From Gp6-AA40 sp035649635 (GTDB lineage Bacteria; Acidobacteriota; Vicinamibacteria; Vicinamibacterales; UBA2999): a DNA stretch of 64,000 nt. This document shows positions 30,527 through 44,416 of the stretch, in pieces. Made by a program: the position numbers and the translations under genes. The stretch spans positions 62,001 through 126,000 of the forward strand of contig DASRJE010000198.1 of the NCBI GenBank assembly GCA_035649635.1, given 5' to 3'. The notes beneath the pieces are model-generated. The model saw only the letters and a list, made by a program, of their open reading frames with translations, was not told the DNA's origin and made no database searches. Numbering within the stretch: the first letter of the stretch is position 1; each line of letters begins with the position of its first letter.

Positions 30527-33133
30527 GTGTCGACGCCCAACGCTGACGATCTGATAGGTCAGACAATCGGTCCGTATGTCATCGGCGCCCGCGTCGGCGG
30601 CGGTGGCATGGGCGTGGTCTACCAGGCCAGGGACACGAAGCTGGGACGCACTGTCGCGCTGAAATTCCTGCCGCCGCAGTGGAGTCACGACGAAGACGCG
30701 CGACAGCGTTTCATCCGTGAAGCACAGGCGGCGTCGGCGACCAACCATCCGAACATCTGCACCATTCACGACATCGCGACCGCCCCCGACGGCCAACTGT
30801 TCATCGTCATGGCGTACTACGAGGGCCAGACGTTGAAGCAGCGACTGGCATCGGGTCCGCTGGGGATCGACGAGTCGCTCGACATCGCGACACAGATCGC
30901 GGACGGCCTCGCGAAAGCGCACGCGCAGAGTGTCGTGCATCGCGACGTCAAACCTGGCAACGTGATCCTGACTGAAGACGGCGCCCGCATCGTCGACTTC
31001 GGCCTCGCTACGTTTGCCGACGCCCTGAAGCTGACGGTTGAACACTCCACACTGGGGACCGCGGCTTACATGTCGCCGGAACAGGTACGCGGTCAGACCG
31101 CCGACGCGCGCTCCGACGTGTGGGCCGTGGGCGTGATCCTCTACGAGATGCTCACCGGTCACGTGCCGTTCCAGGGCTCGCATGCGGAAGCAATTGCCTA
31201 TGCCGTGCGGAACGAGACGGCGGCTCCGATTCGCGCAACGCGCCCTGAAGTGGGGGAGGACGCCGAGCAACTCGTGTTCCGCGCGATGCATAAAGACCCG
31301 TCGATACGCTTCGCAAACGGACGCGATCTGGCGCGCGCGCTGCGACAGGTCCGCGGGCAGTCGATGCCGCTGGATCTGCGAACAGAAGTAGTGGTGGCAC
31401 CGCACCCACCGGTATCGAAGGTTCGGCGTCTCCCGCGGTGGAAGATCGCGACCGCCGGAGTAGCGCTCACAGGAGTGCTGGCGGTCACCACGATGTGGCT
31501 GGTTGAAAGGCTGGCGCCCCCGGCAGCTACTGAGCGTGGACTTCCTGAAAACAAGAACGTCGCCGTATTCCCACTCGAGTTTGTCGGCGGCACGCCACAG
31601 GATCAGGCGTGGGCCACCGGGTTGAGCGCCGCGGTTTCGACTTGGTTGACGCGCCTGGCAGCCTCGACGCCGCTGCAAGTCGTTCGCTTCGACGACATGC
31701 GCTCAAGTCAGCTCGACGCGGCGGGCGTGCGCAGCGATCAGGGCGCAACGCTGATACTTGCTGGCACCGTCCAACGCGCCGGCCCCTCCATGCGCATCGC
31801 TTACAGCCTCCGCGACACTGCCACTTCGCAGGAACTCCGCAAGGCGACATTCGACGTTCCATCGTCGGACCCCACCGCACTGCAGAGTCGACTCTTGGAG
31901 ATGGCGCTGGAGCTGCTCGCCGTACACGTCGCAGCATCTGAGCGCGAATCGTTGCTCCCGCGCGACACGACCGTCGCGGCTGCGAACACCCTCTACCTCG
32001 AGGGGCGAGGGTACCTCCAGTACTACGAGAAGCCAGAAAATATCGACGGCGCGATCGCCGCCTTCATGCGTGCGCTCGAATTGGACTCGAAATACGCGAA
32101 GGCACATGCCGGTCTCGGTGAAGCTTACTGGAGGAAGTACTACGAGACTAAGCAACTGCAATGGTCTGAGAACGCACAGACCAACTGCGGCAATGCGCTC
32201 GTTCTGAATCCGCAGCTTGCGGAGGCCCACATCTGCCTAGGTCGGCTCCACGACGGCCGCGGACGTTACGAATCGGCGGCCGTTGAATTCGAGCAGGCGC
32301 TCCAGACCGAGCCGACGAATGACGATGCCTACGCCGGTCTCGGCCACGCACAAGAAATGCTCGGGAGGATGGATCGAGCGGAGGAGACGTATCAGCGCGC
32401 TGTCGACTTGCGACCGCGTTATTGGGTGAATCACAACCGCCTCGGGCACTTCTACTACAATGCCGGGCGCTATGCAGATGCCGTGGAAATGTTTCTGCAG
32501 GTTGTGGCGCTTACGCCGGATGGATTCCGCGGTTACAGCAATCTAGGTGGCGCGTACATACAGCTTGCTCGCTACGACGATGCAATTGCTGCGTTGGAGC
32601 GTTCGCGCGCGATTCGTGCGACGACTTCGAACACATCGAATCTCGGAACGGCCTATTTCAACCGCGGCCGCTTCACCGAAGCTGCTCGCGCATTCGAACA
32701 GGCCGTCAAACTGGTGGACACCAATCCCGAATTGTGGGGGAACCTGGGCGATGCCTACCATTGGGCGCCCGACGAGCGTCCGCGTGCAGCCGCCGCCTAC
32801 CGCCGCGCAATCTCCCTTGGGCGGTCGCAACTTACGGTCAACCCGAAGGACGCGGCGCTTCTCGTCAAGTTGGGCCATTACCACACAATGCTGGGCGAGC
32901 GGAAGGATGCTCTTGCCCTGGTGGAGCGAGCGCTCAGGATTGCCCCTTCCGACGGTTTCGTGCTTTTCAAGTCCGCCGTGACCCTCAACAATCTGGAGGC
33001 GACTGACCGAGCGCTCGATTTGTTGGAGAAGGCGCGTGCGGCGGGTTACTCGGTAACGATCATTCGCGATACGCCGGATCTCGGCAACCTTTGGCGCTAT
33101 CCACGATTCCAAGATCTCGTGCGTGGACGATGA
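30527..33133 (+). CDS. Membrane Ser/Thr protein kinase with TolB-like and TPR sensor region
   Basis: 868 aa. The Hanks-type kinase domain (about 12-275) has the glycine loop RVGGGGMGVVY, VALKFLPP lysine, HRDVKPGN (about 138-145), DFGLA and TAAYMSPEQ. One transmembrane helix follows (about 305-325, TAGVALTGVLAVTTMWLV). The outer part has a TolB/FlgO-like N-terminal domain (NVAVFPLEFVGG, about 344-355), then about nine TPR repeats (about 485-840), for example AKAHAGLGEAYWRKYYE and GLGHAQEMLGRMDRAEETYQ. It would sense an envelope signal and phosphorylate cytoplasmic targets. Start GTG 30527; ATG starts are absent nearby. It leads the island with two small paralogues, a second kinase and a sigma factor. 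Confidence 0.93.
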   Translation: MSTPNADDLIGQTIGPYVIGARVGGGGMGVVYQARDTKLGRTVALKFLPPQWSHDEDARQRFIREAQAASATNHPNICTIHDIATAPDGQLFIVMAYYEGQTLKQRLASGPLGIDESLDIATQIADGLAKAHAQSVVHRDVKPGNVILTEDGARIVDFGLATFADALKLTVEHSTLGTAAYMSPEQVRGQTADARSDVWAVGVILYEMLTGHVPFQGSHAEAIAYAVRNETAAPIRATRPEVGEDAEQLVFRAMHKDPSIRFANGRDLARALRQVRGQSMPLDLRTEVVVAPHPPVSKVRRLPRWKIATAGVALTGVLAVTTMWLVERLAPPAATERGLPENKNVAVFPLEFVGGTPQDQAWATGLSAAVSTWLTRLAASTPLQVVRFDDMRSSQLDAAGVRSDQGATLILAGTVQRAGPSMRIAYSLRDTATSQELRKATFDVPSSDPTALQSRLLEMALELLAVHVAASERESLLPRDTTVAAANTLYLEGRGYLQYYEKPENIDGAIAAFMRALELDSKYAKAHAGLGEAYWRKYYETKQLQWSENAQTNCGNALVLNPQLAEAHICLGRLHDGRGRYESAAVEFEQALQTEPTNDDAYAGLGHAQEMLGRMDRAEETYQRAVDLRPRYWVNHNRLGHFYYNAGRYADAVEMFLQVVALTPDGFRGYSNLGGAYIQLARYDDAIAALERSRAIRATTSNTSNLGTAYFNRGRFTEAARAFEQAVKLVDTNPELWGNLGDAYHWAPDERPRAAAAYRRAISLGRSQLTVNPKDAALLVKLGHYHTMLGERKDALALVERALRIAPSDGFVLFKSAVTLNNLEATDRALDLLEKARAAGYSVTIIRDTPDLGNLWRYPRFQDLVRGR

Positions 33134-33167
33134 CGTGACGTAACAGACGGTACGAAAAGGAGGGCGC

Positions 33168-33467
33168 ATGCTGAAACAGATACGGATCGGGGCAGATGGC
33201 AAGATTGTCGACGCGGATCGATCCACGCACACAACGAAAGCCGGCGGGAAGGGAGGGCCCGATCAGGTGCAGTGGGTGCGGGCGCCCGGCGTCAATGGAA
33301 ACTATACGATCCGCTTTCCCGGCGGCCCGTTCCAAGCCGGTCACAGCATCGAGGTTCCACCAGGCGGTCCCCACACAGTGTCCCAGCCCCCAGGAACCTA
33401 CAAGTACGACGTTCTCGACGGAAGCGGTGGCGTCACAGACGACCCTGACGTCATCATCGACAGTTAG
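33168..33467 (+). CDS. Small beta-rich protein, paralogue A, function unknown
   Basis: 99 aa, no signal peptide, strong ribosome site AAGGAGGG (33157-33164). The sequence opens MLKQIRIGADGKIVDADRS and continues with GGPDQVQWVR, YTIRFPGGPF, GTYKYDVLDG and a closing VTDDPDVIIDS. The strand pattern, with a PF turn and a final DPDVII strand, suggests a cupredoxin- or Ig-like beta sandwich, but copper ligands (Cys/Met/His set) are absent. A tandem paralogue lies at 33629. It starts 35 bp after the membrane kinase, so it may be co-expressed and be a kinase substrate (several Ser/Thr). Family not recognised by name. Confidence 0.75.
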   Translation: MLKQIRIGADGKIVDADRSTHTTKAGGKGGPDQVQWVRAPGVNGNYTIRFPGGPFQAGHSIEVPPGGPHTVSQPPGTYKYDVLDGSGGVTDDPDVIIDS

Positions 33468-33628
33468 TACCGGCACTCGTACCCGTTCCGCTTACGTAAG
33501 GCCGCGACGCATCGCCTCTGATCGAAGGCGTGCTCAGGAACGGCCTATTCGCTGAATAGCCAGAGTTCGTTTAACTTCATCCAGCCGATGCTGGATGGGA
33601 GGATATCGTGGCGCAACGAGGAGGGCCC

Positions 33629-33934
33629 ATGTTGAAACACATTCGGATTACGTCAGATGGCGTAATCGTGGATGCGGATAGGAGCGTGCACACCACCAGA
33701 AGAGGCGAGGGAGGTCCGGATAAGGTGCAGTGGCAGGTACAGGGCGCGGGCAACGAAAAATACCAGATCCGCTTCGGATACTTGTCTGGCAGCCCGTTCC
33801 AGGCTGAGAGCCCTCACATCATCGATTTGCCACACCCTCCGCTTGCAGTGTCGCAGGATCCACGCAGGTACAAGTACGATGTTCTCAAGAACGGAACAGT
33901 CACGGACGACCCCGATGTGATCATCGACAGCTAA
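33629..33934 (+). CDS. Small beta-rich protein, paralogue B, function unknown
   Basis: 101 aa from ATG 33629 with GAGGAGGG just upstream (33618-33625); GTG 33608 would add seven residues. It is collinear with the protein at 33168: MLKHIRITSDGVIVDADRS, GGPDKVQWQVQ, YQIRFGYLSGSPFQAES, RRYKYDVLKNG, VTDDPDVIIDS. The N- and C-terminal blocks are nearly identical while the middle and the linker 33468-33628 have diverged, so the duplication is old. The gene converges with the soluble kinase gene, 8 bp apart. No signal peptide and no known domain. Confidence 0.75.
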   Translation: MLKHIRITSDGVIVDADRSVHTTRRGEGGPDKVQWQVQGAGNEKYQIRFGYLSGSPFQAESPHIIDLPHPPLAVSQDPRRYKYDVLKNGTVTDDPDVIIDS

Positions 33935-33942
33935 ACCACTCT

Positions 33943-34818
<876 letters not shown>

Positions 34819-34893
34819 CGGGGGTCCATGAGGATACACGTACGTTCGATCTTCGGTGCAAAGGCGTTGAATGCAACGAGGAGGTTTCCCGCT

Positions 34894-35544
34894 ATGATGG
34901 CTGCGAGTCTCACAAAGGTGCACGAAGCGTCCGGCAAGAAGTCCACCACCCCACCGGCCCGCGCGATCCCGGGCGACGGTGCTCTTCTCAGTGACGAGCC
35001 GACCATCGAGTTGGTCGTGCGCGCCCGAGACGGCGACCGTATGGCGGTCGAGGCGTTACTGCAGCGCTCGATCCCGGGCCTTACTCGTTTCGCCCATGGG
35101 CGCCTCCCTGCCGCCGCCCGCGGCTCCCTCGACACGGGGGACTTGGTACAGGAGACGGTGTTGCACGTCCTGCGGCGGCTCGACACTTTCGAGCCGAGAC
35201 ACGTCGGCGCAATGCAGGCGTACTTGCGCCAGTCGGTGATTAATCGGATCCGGGACGAAGTGCGCCGGATCGGTCGCCACCCGGCGCCGGCTGAACTGCC
35301 GGAGGACCTTCCCTCGGAGATGCCGTCTCCACTCGAGGAGGCCGTTCGCGCCGAAGCCTACGATCGCTATCGGGCAGTGCTGGTACAGCTAAGTCCACGC
35401 GATCGGGAGATGGTGGTCGCGCGGATCGAGGCGCAGTGGAATCTCGGGGAAATCGCCCAGCGGTTCAACATGCGGACGGTCGATGGGGCGCGCATGGCGG
35501 TTACGCGTGCCCTGCGGCGGCTCGTGAACCGGATGAAAAGCTAA
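34894..35544 (+). CDS. ECF-family RNA polymerase sigma factor (kinase-associated type)
   Basis: 216 aa. Region 2 contains DGDRMAVEALLQRSIPGL and DTGDLVQETVLHVLRRLDTF; region 4 contains LSPRDREMVVARIEAQWN and LGEIAQRFNMRTVDGARM. Spacing fits ECF-type sigma factors of the group found beside Ser/Thr kinases in acidobacteria and planctomycetes. No anti-sigma gene is adjacent; the divergent kinase may control it instead. The start is ATG 34894, with GAGGAGG at 34878-34884; upstream frame residues are non-conserved. Its stop overlaps the GNAT gene stop tail-to-tail by four bases (CTAA). Confidence 0.88.
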   Translation: MMAASLTKVHEASGKKSTTPPARAIPGDGALLSDEPTIELVVRARDGDRMAVEALLQRSIPGLTRFAHGRLPAAARGSLDTGDLVQETVLHVLRRLDTFEPRHVGAMQAYLRQSVINRIRDEVRRIGRHPAPAELPEDLPSEMPSPLEEAVRAEAYDRYRAVLVQLSPRDREMVVARIEAQWNLGEIAQRFNMRTVDGARMAVTRALRRLVNRMKS

Positions 35545-36134
35545 TCCGCGACGACGACCCGCCGGCTACTGGTGTGCGAGCGGAGGACGTCTGACGTCAG
35601 GCGCTTACTGAGATAGACCTTGGACTCGCGGTTGTCCGTCGGGTGGATCTCGTATTTGATCACGTTGAATTCGAGCTGATCGAGCGTGCCGCGCATGTCG
35701 TAGTAGCGATTCTTGGTCTTCACGACGACCTCGTGAAACCCCGCGGCGTGTGCCCAGACTTCGGATTCCTCGGTCAATGCCCGGAAGTGCCCCTGGCCGC
35801 GCCAGTCGCGGCGTGTGCCTCCCACCCAACTGTAGAGGACCTTGCGATCTTCGAAGACGACGCTGTTCTTCAGCCGAGTGACCAGATCGGCGAGCTTCGG
35901 TTCGGTCTCGTCGGTTCGGATCTCATGGACGATTTTGAAAGCCACGGGGACGATCGTGCCCGGATCGTCGCGCAATGGAGCCTCGGCCATCAGAATCAGA
36001 AACTCCCGGTGGCGTAAGCGCGAAACGATTTCGGTCGCCGTCTTCTTGCGCGGAAACTCGCCGAAATACTCTTCGATGTACTGGATCTCGAGGGCACCGG
36101 TCTCGAGGGGGTATTGCTTGATCAGATACTCCAT
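35541..36134 (-). CDS. GNAT-family acetyltransferase-like protein
   Basis: 197 aa. A GNAT-like core is suggested by the strand VLYSWVGGTRRDWRGQGHF, where RRDWRGQGHFR fits the acetyl-CoA pyrophosphate loop (Q/R-x-x-G-x-G/A), followed by ALTEESEVWAHAAGFHEVVV and the late YYDMRGTLDQLEFNVIKYE. Substrate unknown. ATG 36134 is used; the TTG at 36137 is adjacent. It is convergent with the ECF sigma gene, whose last four bases it shares, so it is probably an independent unit. Confidence 0.78.
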   Translation of the reverse strand: MEYLIKQYPLETGALEIQYIEEYFGEFPRKKTATEIVSRLRHREFLILMAEAPLRDDPGTIVPVAFKIVHEIRTDETEPKLADLVTRLKNSVVFEDRKVLYSWVGGTRRDWRGQGHFRALTEESEVWAHAAGFHEVVVKTKNRYYDMRGTLDQLEFNVIKYEIHPTDNRESKVYLSKRLTSDVLRSHTSSRRVVVAD

Positions 36135-36140
36135 CAAGGC

Positions 36141-36190
36141 TGTGGGCTCTGGTCTTTGGGCTCTAGGCTTCTGGTTTAGGTTCTGGGTTC
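36141..36190. repeat. Low-complexity GGCTCTGG/TTCTGG repeat
   Basis: Imperfect units such as GGGCTCTGGTCTTT, GGGCTCTAGGCTTCT and GGTTTAGGTTCTGG lie in the 106-bp gap between the divergently placed GNAT start and the metH end. Strand composition is strongly G/T-biased. Another of the short-unit repeats of this genome; no gene evident. Confidence 0.55.
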
Positions 36191-36240
36191 ACGCGAGGCA
36201 CCCTAAATTCTATAGGCTTTGACGGCCAGGCGAGAGCCCC

Positions 36241-40098
<3,858 letters not shown>

Positions 40099-40123
40099 AC
40101 ACGTACATTAGCAACTCTGCCGC

Positions 40124-40193
40124 CGAGTCCAAAGATCAAGACCCGGCGTACCCTGCAGAGGACGTAGGGCGGGTCCTGCTTTGTGGACCCGCC
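40124..40193. repeat. Inverted pair of REP-like palindromes (GGCGGGTC family)
   Basis: 40124-40150 is a reverse unit (GAGTCCAAAGATCAAGACCC then GGCGTAC); 40163-40193 is a forward unit (CGTAGGGCGGGTCCTGCTTT then GTGGACCCGCC). The arrangement mirrors 4192-4250 with the order of orientations swapped. It fills the gap between glnA stop and metH start. Confidence 0.85.
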
Positions 40194-40200
40194 GGTTAGA

Positions 40201-41619
40201 CTAGTTGTCGTAGTAGAGATAGAACTCGTGCGGATGCGGCCGCAACCGAATCGGGTCGAGCTCTTTCTCCCGCTTGTACGAGATCCACGTTTCAATCAGA
40301 TCTTCCGTGAAGACCTCGCCCTTCGTCAGGAACGCGTGGTCCTGTTCCAGCGCTGTGAGCGCCTCTTCGAGCGAACCGGGCGTCGTCTTGATGCCCATCT
40401 CGCGCATTTCGTCCCTGGTCATCTCGTAGATGTCGCGATCGAGCGGCTGGCCGGGATCGATCTTGTTCTGGATGCCGTCGAGCATGGCCATCAGCATGGC
40501 GGACCACGCCAGATAGCCGTTGCAGCTCGGATCGGGGCACCGGAACTCGAGCCGTTTGGCCTTAGGGCTCTTCGAGTACATCGGGATCCGGATCGACGCG
40601 GATCGGTTGCGCGCCGACAGCGCGAGGTTCACGGGCGCCTCGAATCCAGGCACGAGCCGGCGATAGGAGTTGGTCGTGGGTGCTGCGAACGCGAGGATCG
40701 CCGGCGCGTGTTTCAGCAGCCCGCCCGCGGCCCACAGCCCCATCTCGCTGAGCCCGGCGTAGCCGTTGCCCGCAAAGAGCGGTTGACCGCCCTTCCACAG
40801 CGAGGCGTGCGAGTGCATGCCGCTGCCGTTGTCCTCGAAGATCGGCTTCGGCATGAACGTCACTGTCTTGTTATGACGCTTCGCGACGTTCTTGCAGATG
40901 TACTTGTACCACATGAACTGATCGGCCATTTTCAGCAGCGGCTGGAACTGCATGTCGATTTCGCTCTGACCGGCCGTCGCCACCTCGTGATGGTGCGCCT
41001 CGACGACGATCCCGACCTTGCGCATCTCGTACACCATCTCGCCGCGGAGATCGTGATACGTGTCGGTCGGGCTCACCGGGAAGTAGCCGCCCTTGAAGCT
41101 TGGCTTGTATCCGAGGTTCGGTTCCTCGATGCGCGCCGTATTCCATGCGCCCTCGACGGAATCGATCTGGTAGTAGCCGCGATGCTGGTTCTGTTCGTAG
41201 CGGACCTCGTCGAAGATGAAGAACTCCGGCTCGGGCCCGATGAAGCAGGTATCCGCGATGCCCGAATCCTTGAGATGCTGCTCCGCCTTGCGCGCGATAT
41301 GACGTGGATCGCGCGAGAAGTCTTTTCCGGTGACGGGGTCGACGATGTTGGCGATGACACTGATGGTCGGTTTCGCGAAGAACGGATCGAGACGGGCCGT
41401 GTCGGCGTCTGGCACCGCGAGCATGTCGGATTCGTGAATGCCCATCCAGCCGCGGATCGACGACCCATCGAATCCAAGGCCATCCTTGAATGTGTTTTTG
41501 TCCAAATGTTCTACAGGGAACGAACAGTGCTGCCAGCTGCCGAGCATGTCCACGAATTTCAGGTCCACCATCTCGGCCTCGTGCTTCTTGGCAAGCGCGA
41601 AGAAGTCATCGGGCGTCAT
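40201..41619 (-). CDS. glnA: Glutamine synthetase type I
   Basis: 472 aa dodecameric GSI that forms glutamine from glutamate, ammonia and ATP. Signatures: FDGSSIRGW, FIGPEPEFFIFD, AHHHEVATAGQSEI, NGSGMHSHASLWK and the ATP segment KSPKAKRLEFRCPDPSCN. The adenylylation Tyr region is conserved as DIYEM (about 406-410), so GlnE-type control is possible. The start is ATG 41619. It is divergent from the GSIII gene across a 305-bp region and lies between REP-like repeats and that region. Length and motifs are normal. Confidence 0.97.
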   Translation of the reverse strand: MTPDDFFALAKKHEAEMVDLKFVDMLGSWQHCSFPVEHLDKNTFKDGLGFDGSSIRGWMGIHESDMLAVPDADTARLDPFFAKPTISVIANIVDPVTGKDFSRDPRHIARKAEQHLKDSGIADTCFIGPEPEFFIFDEVRYEQNQHRGYYQIDSVEGAWNTARIEEPNLGYKPSFKGGYFPVSPTDTYHDLRGEMVYEMRKVGIVVEAHHHEVATAGQSEIDMQFQPLLKMADQFMWYKYICKNVAKRHNKTVTFMPKPIFEDNGSGMHSHASLWKGGQPLFAGNGYAGLSEMGLWAAGGLLKHAPAILAFAAPTTNSYRRLVPGFEAPVNLALSARNRSASIRIPMYSKSPKAKRLEFRCPDPSCNGYLAWSAMLMAMLDGIQNKIDPGQPLDRDIYEMTRDEMREMGIKTTPGSLEEALTALEQDHAFLTKGEVFTEDLIETWISYKREKELDPIRLRPHPHEFYLYYDN

Positions 41620-41774
41620 CGAAACACCTCCAGATAGGTTTCAGCGCCGGTCCGAATTAGTCAGCGGCGTCCGGAGAGGGAATTCCCGTCGAAGGGGAGG
41701 GTCGAAAGCATAACGGATTTTGAAGAAAACGGTGTGGCGTCCTCCAATTTTGTCGGCTTTGTGGAACGACCGTG

Positions 41775-41804
41775 TTGCAGCGGATGCCTCGAACGCGACA
41801 TAAT
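41775..41804 (+). promoter_or_regulatory. Putative promoter of the GSIII gene in the GSI-GSIII divergent region
   Basis: TTGCAG (41775-41780), 18 bases, CATAAT (41799-41804). This would give a leader of about 115 bases before ATG 41925. The rest of the 305-bp interval 41620-41924 shows no gene, no convincing sigma54 site and no obvious riboswitch. Confidence 0.35.
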
Positions 41805-41924
41805 CTGAGCACTCCGCTCGGTCCCTGTCGCCCGAGCCACAGTGGTTCGGGAATCACCTGTGCAATCCACCGCCAATGTCTGTTGCTGACCGCAAGGTCT
41901 GTTGATGAAAGGACTGATCGTCAC

Positions 41925-44105
41925 ATGGGATCTGCAGCTCTTTCCGAAGCCGTCAAGAGTATTCGCGAGTGGTCGATGGGCGAGGGGCGCGCGTCAGCGA
42001 CGCCCGTGAAGGCCGCCGAGCTCTTTGGGACACTGGCATTCAACGATAAGGCCCAGCAGGAGCGTCTACCAAAACCGGTGTACCGCGCGCTGCGCGCGAC
42101 CATTACGCGAGGCGAGCCACTTGATGCGTCGACCGCGGACGCCGTAGCGGTGGCGTTGAAGGACTGGGCGGTGGAGCACGGCGCGACGCATTACACGCAC
42201 TGGTTCCAGCCGATGACGGGCATCACGGCTGAAAAGCATGATTCGTTTCTGTCGCCCATGGCTGACGGCAGCGCGATCGCAGAGTTCAAGGGTAAAGAGC
42301 TGATCAAAGGCGAGCCCGATGCCTCGAGTTTCCCGTCCGGCGGCATGCGCTCGACGTTCGAGGCGCGCGGCTACACCGCATGGGATCCCACGAGCCCGCC
42401 GTGGCTGCTGTTCAATGGCGGCAACAGCGTGACGCTCGTGATTCCGACGGCGTTCGTCAGTTGGACTGGTGAAGCGCTCGACAAGAAGACGCCGCTGCTG
42501 CGCTCGATGGAGGCTGTCTCCAAGCAGGCGGTGCGCGTGCTGAAGCTGTTTGGTTCCAGCGCCGAGCGCGTGCATGCGACCTGCGGCCCCGAGCAGGAAT
42601 ACTTCCTCATCGATCGCAACTTCTATTTCGCGCGTCCCGATCTGATCAATGCCGGTCGCACGCTGTTCGGCGCCAAGCCGCCCAAGGGCCAGGAGATGGA
42701 GGACCAGTACTTCGGCGCCATCCCTGAACGCGTGCTGGCGTGCATGGCGGAGGCCGAACTCGAGCTGTTCAAAGTCGGCGTGCCAGTCAAGACGCGTCAC
42801 AACGAGGTTGCCCCGAGCCAGTACGAGATCGCGCCTGTGTTCGAGAACGCCAACGTCGCCGCCGATCATCAGATGATGACGATGGAGATGTTGAAGAAGA
42901 TCGCGCCGAAGTACGGGCTGGCGGCGCTGCTGCACGAGAAGCCGTTTGCCGGTGTGAACGGATCTGGCAAACACAACAACTGGTCGCTGTCCGACGAGTT
43001 CGGCAACAACCTCCTCGGCCCCGGCGACACTCCGCACGACAACATGCAGTTCCTGGTCTTCTGCGCCGCGGTGCTCCGCGCCGTCGACCGCTGGCAGGGT
43101 CTGCTGCGTGCGAGCATTGCCAGCGCCGGAAACGATCATCGCCTTGGCGCCAATGAAGCGCCGCCTGCCATCTTGTCAATCTTCCTCGGGGACATGCTCA
43201 CCGACATCTTCGAGCAGCTCGAGAAGGGCGGAGCGAAGTCGACCAAGCAGGGTGGCACCCTCGATATCGGCGTCAGCGTCCTGCCCAAGCTGCCGCGTGA
43301 TGCCGGCGATCGCAATCGCACCAGCCCGTTCGCGTTCACCGGAAACAAGTTCGAGTTCCGAGCCGTCTCGTCGGGGCAGAACATCGCGTTCCCGAACATG
43401 GTTCTCAACGCGGCGATGGCGGATTCGCTCGATTCCATCGCGACCGAGCTCGAGACGGCAGCGGCCAAAGGCGAGGAGCTCAATAGGGCCGTTGGCAAGC
43501 TGCTGACGAAGGTTGTCAAGGAGCACAAACGCATCGTGTTCAACGGGAACAACTACTCGGCCGAGTGGGAGAAGGAAGCCGGCAAGCGCAAGCTGCTGAA
43601 CCTGAAGAACACGGTCGATGCGTTGCCCCAACTCATCACGAAGGACGCGGTCAAGTTGCTCGAGAAGTACAAGATTCTCAACGAGCGGGAGATTCATGCC
43701 CGGTATGAGATCTTCCTCGAGAACTACAACAAGACCATCAACGTCGAGGGTCAGCTCATGGTGTTGATGGCCAATCGTTACATCCTGCCGGCAGCGCTCG
43801 AATACCAGAAGCGAGTGGGCCAGAGCGTTGCGGCAGTTCGCGCCGGTGGTGGGACGAGCACGCAGGGCAAGAAGCTGCTCTCTTCGTACACGAAGCTGGT
43901 GGACAAGTTCAAGGCGCAGACCGACGGCTTGGCCGCAGCCCTCAACCACAATGGCCTCTCGGCTGAGAAGCACGCGAAGTACATGCGGGACAAGATCGTC
44001 CCGGCCATGGGTAAGCTGCGGGAAGTTGGTGACGAGATCGAGGTGCTGACTCCGCACGAGATCTGGCCGCTGCCGACCTACCGGGAGATGCTCTTCGTGA
44101 AGTAA
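41925..44105 (+). CDS. glnN: Glutamine synthetase type III
   Basis: 726 aa, typical GSIII length and quite distinct from the neighbouring GSI. Features: N-terminal FGTLAFNDKAQQERLPKPVY, HYTHWFQPMTG (GSIII signature), AGVNGSGKHNNWS (the GSI NGSGMH equivalent), ASAGNDHRLGANEAPPA and a C-terminal coiled region specific to type III. ATG 41925 with AAAGGA (41908-41913) is used; the open frame from 41772 covers the presumed promoter. Having GSI and GSIII divergent from one control region suggests alternative or staged nitrogen assimilation. Confidence 0.95.
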   Translation: MGSAALSEAVKSIREWSMGEGRASATPVKAAELFGTLAFNDKAQQERLPKPVYRALRATITRGEPLDASTADAVAVALKDWAVEHGATHYTHWFQPMTGITAEKHDSFLSPMADGSAIAEFKGKELIKGEPDASSFPSGGMRSTFEARGYTAWDPTSPPWLLFNGGNSVTLVIPTAFVSWTGEALDKKTPLLRSMEAVSKQAVRVLKLFGSSAERVHATCGPEQEYFLIDRNFYFARPDLINAGRTLFGAKPPKGQEMEDQYFGAIPERVLACMAEAELELFKVGVPVKTRHNEVAPSQYEIAPVFENANVAADHQMMTMEMLKKIAPKYGLAALLHEKPFAGVNGSGKHNNWSLSDEFGNNLLGPGDTPHDNMQFLVFCAAVLRAVDRWQGLLRASIASAGNDHRLGANEAPPAILSIFLGDMLTDIFEQLEKGGAKSTKQGGTLDIGVSVLPKLPRDAGDRNRTSPFAFTGNKFEFRAVSSGQNIAFPNMVLNAAMADSLDSIATELETAAAKGEELNRAVGKLLTKVVKEHKRIVFNGNNYSAEWEKEAGKRKLLNLKNTVDALPQLITKDAVKLLEKYKILNEREIHARYEIFLENYNKTINVEGQLMVLMANRYILPAALEYQKRVGQSVAAVRAGGGTSTQGKKLLSSYTKLVDKFKAQTDGLAAALNHNGLSAEKHAKYMRDKIVPAMGKLREVGDEIEVLTPHEIWPLPTYREMLFVK

Positions 44106-44118
44106 CCGGTGAGTAACA

Positions 44119-44165
44119 GGCGAGGGCGAAGGGGAGAGGTGCGCCTCTCTCTTCGCCTTCTCGCC
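44119..44165 (+). terminator. Long hairpin after the GSIII gene
   Basis: GGCGAGGGCGAAGGGGAGAGG (44119-44139 region) pairs with CCTCTCTCTTCGCCTTCTCG (44144-44163 region) across a TGCG loop with few mismatches. A pyrimidine-rich stretch follows. The remaining 44166-44416 shows no gene, promoter or RNA that I can support. Confidence 0.6.
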
Positions 44166-44416
44166 TGCCATTCTTCTCCTTCCTGGATCCCGTCTTTACG
44201 GCCCGTTTCCAAGTCGCCAAGTTTCTGGATCCAAAAAGGCAGATTCACCGCAGATCTCGTTCGCCGGTTTTAGCGATACTCGGCCGTGGGCGCTCGCCCA
44301 AACCACAGCGTTTCCAAGGGTTCAGGGCTACATCTCGGGCAGCAGGCATGGGCCGTCGTCATGTCGGGGGTGTACACTTCAGATCTCGCCTAGGTCTTGC
44401 AAGCGACGAAGAAGAG

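Noticed and set aside
40183..41637. 484-codon open frame on the plus strand
   Set aside because: Antisense to glnA, which has all glutamine synthetase motifs.
41760..41785. Sigma54 site between glnA and the GSIII gene (TGGAAC...TTGC)
   Set aside because: GG-to-GC spacing is 12 instead of 10 bases and the flanks do not match.
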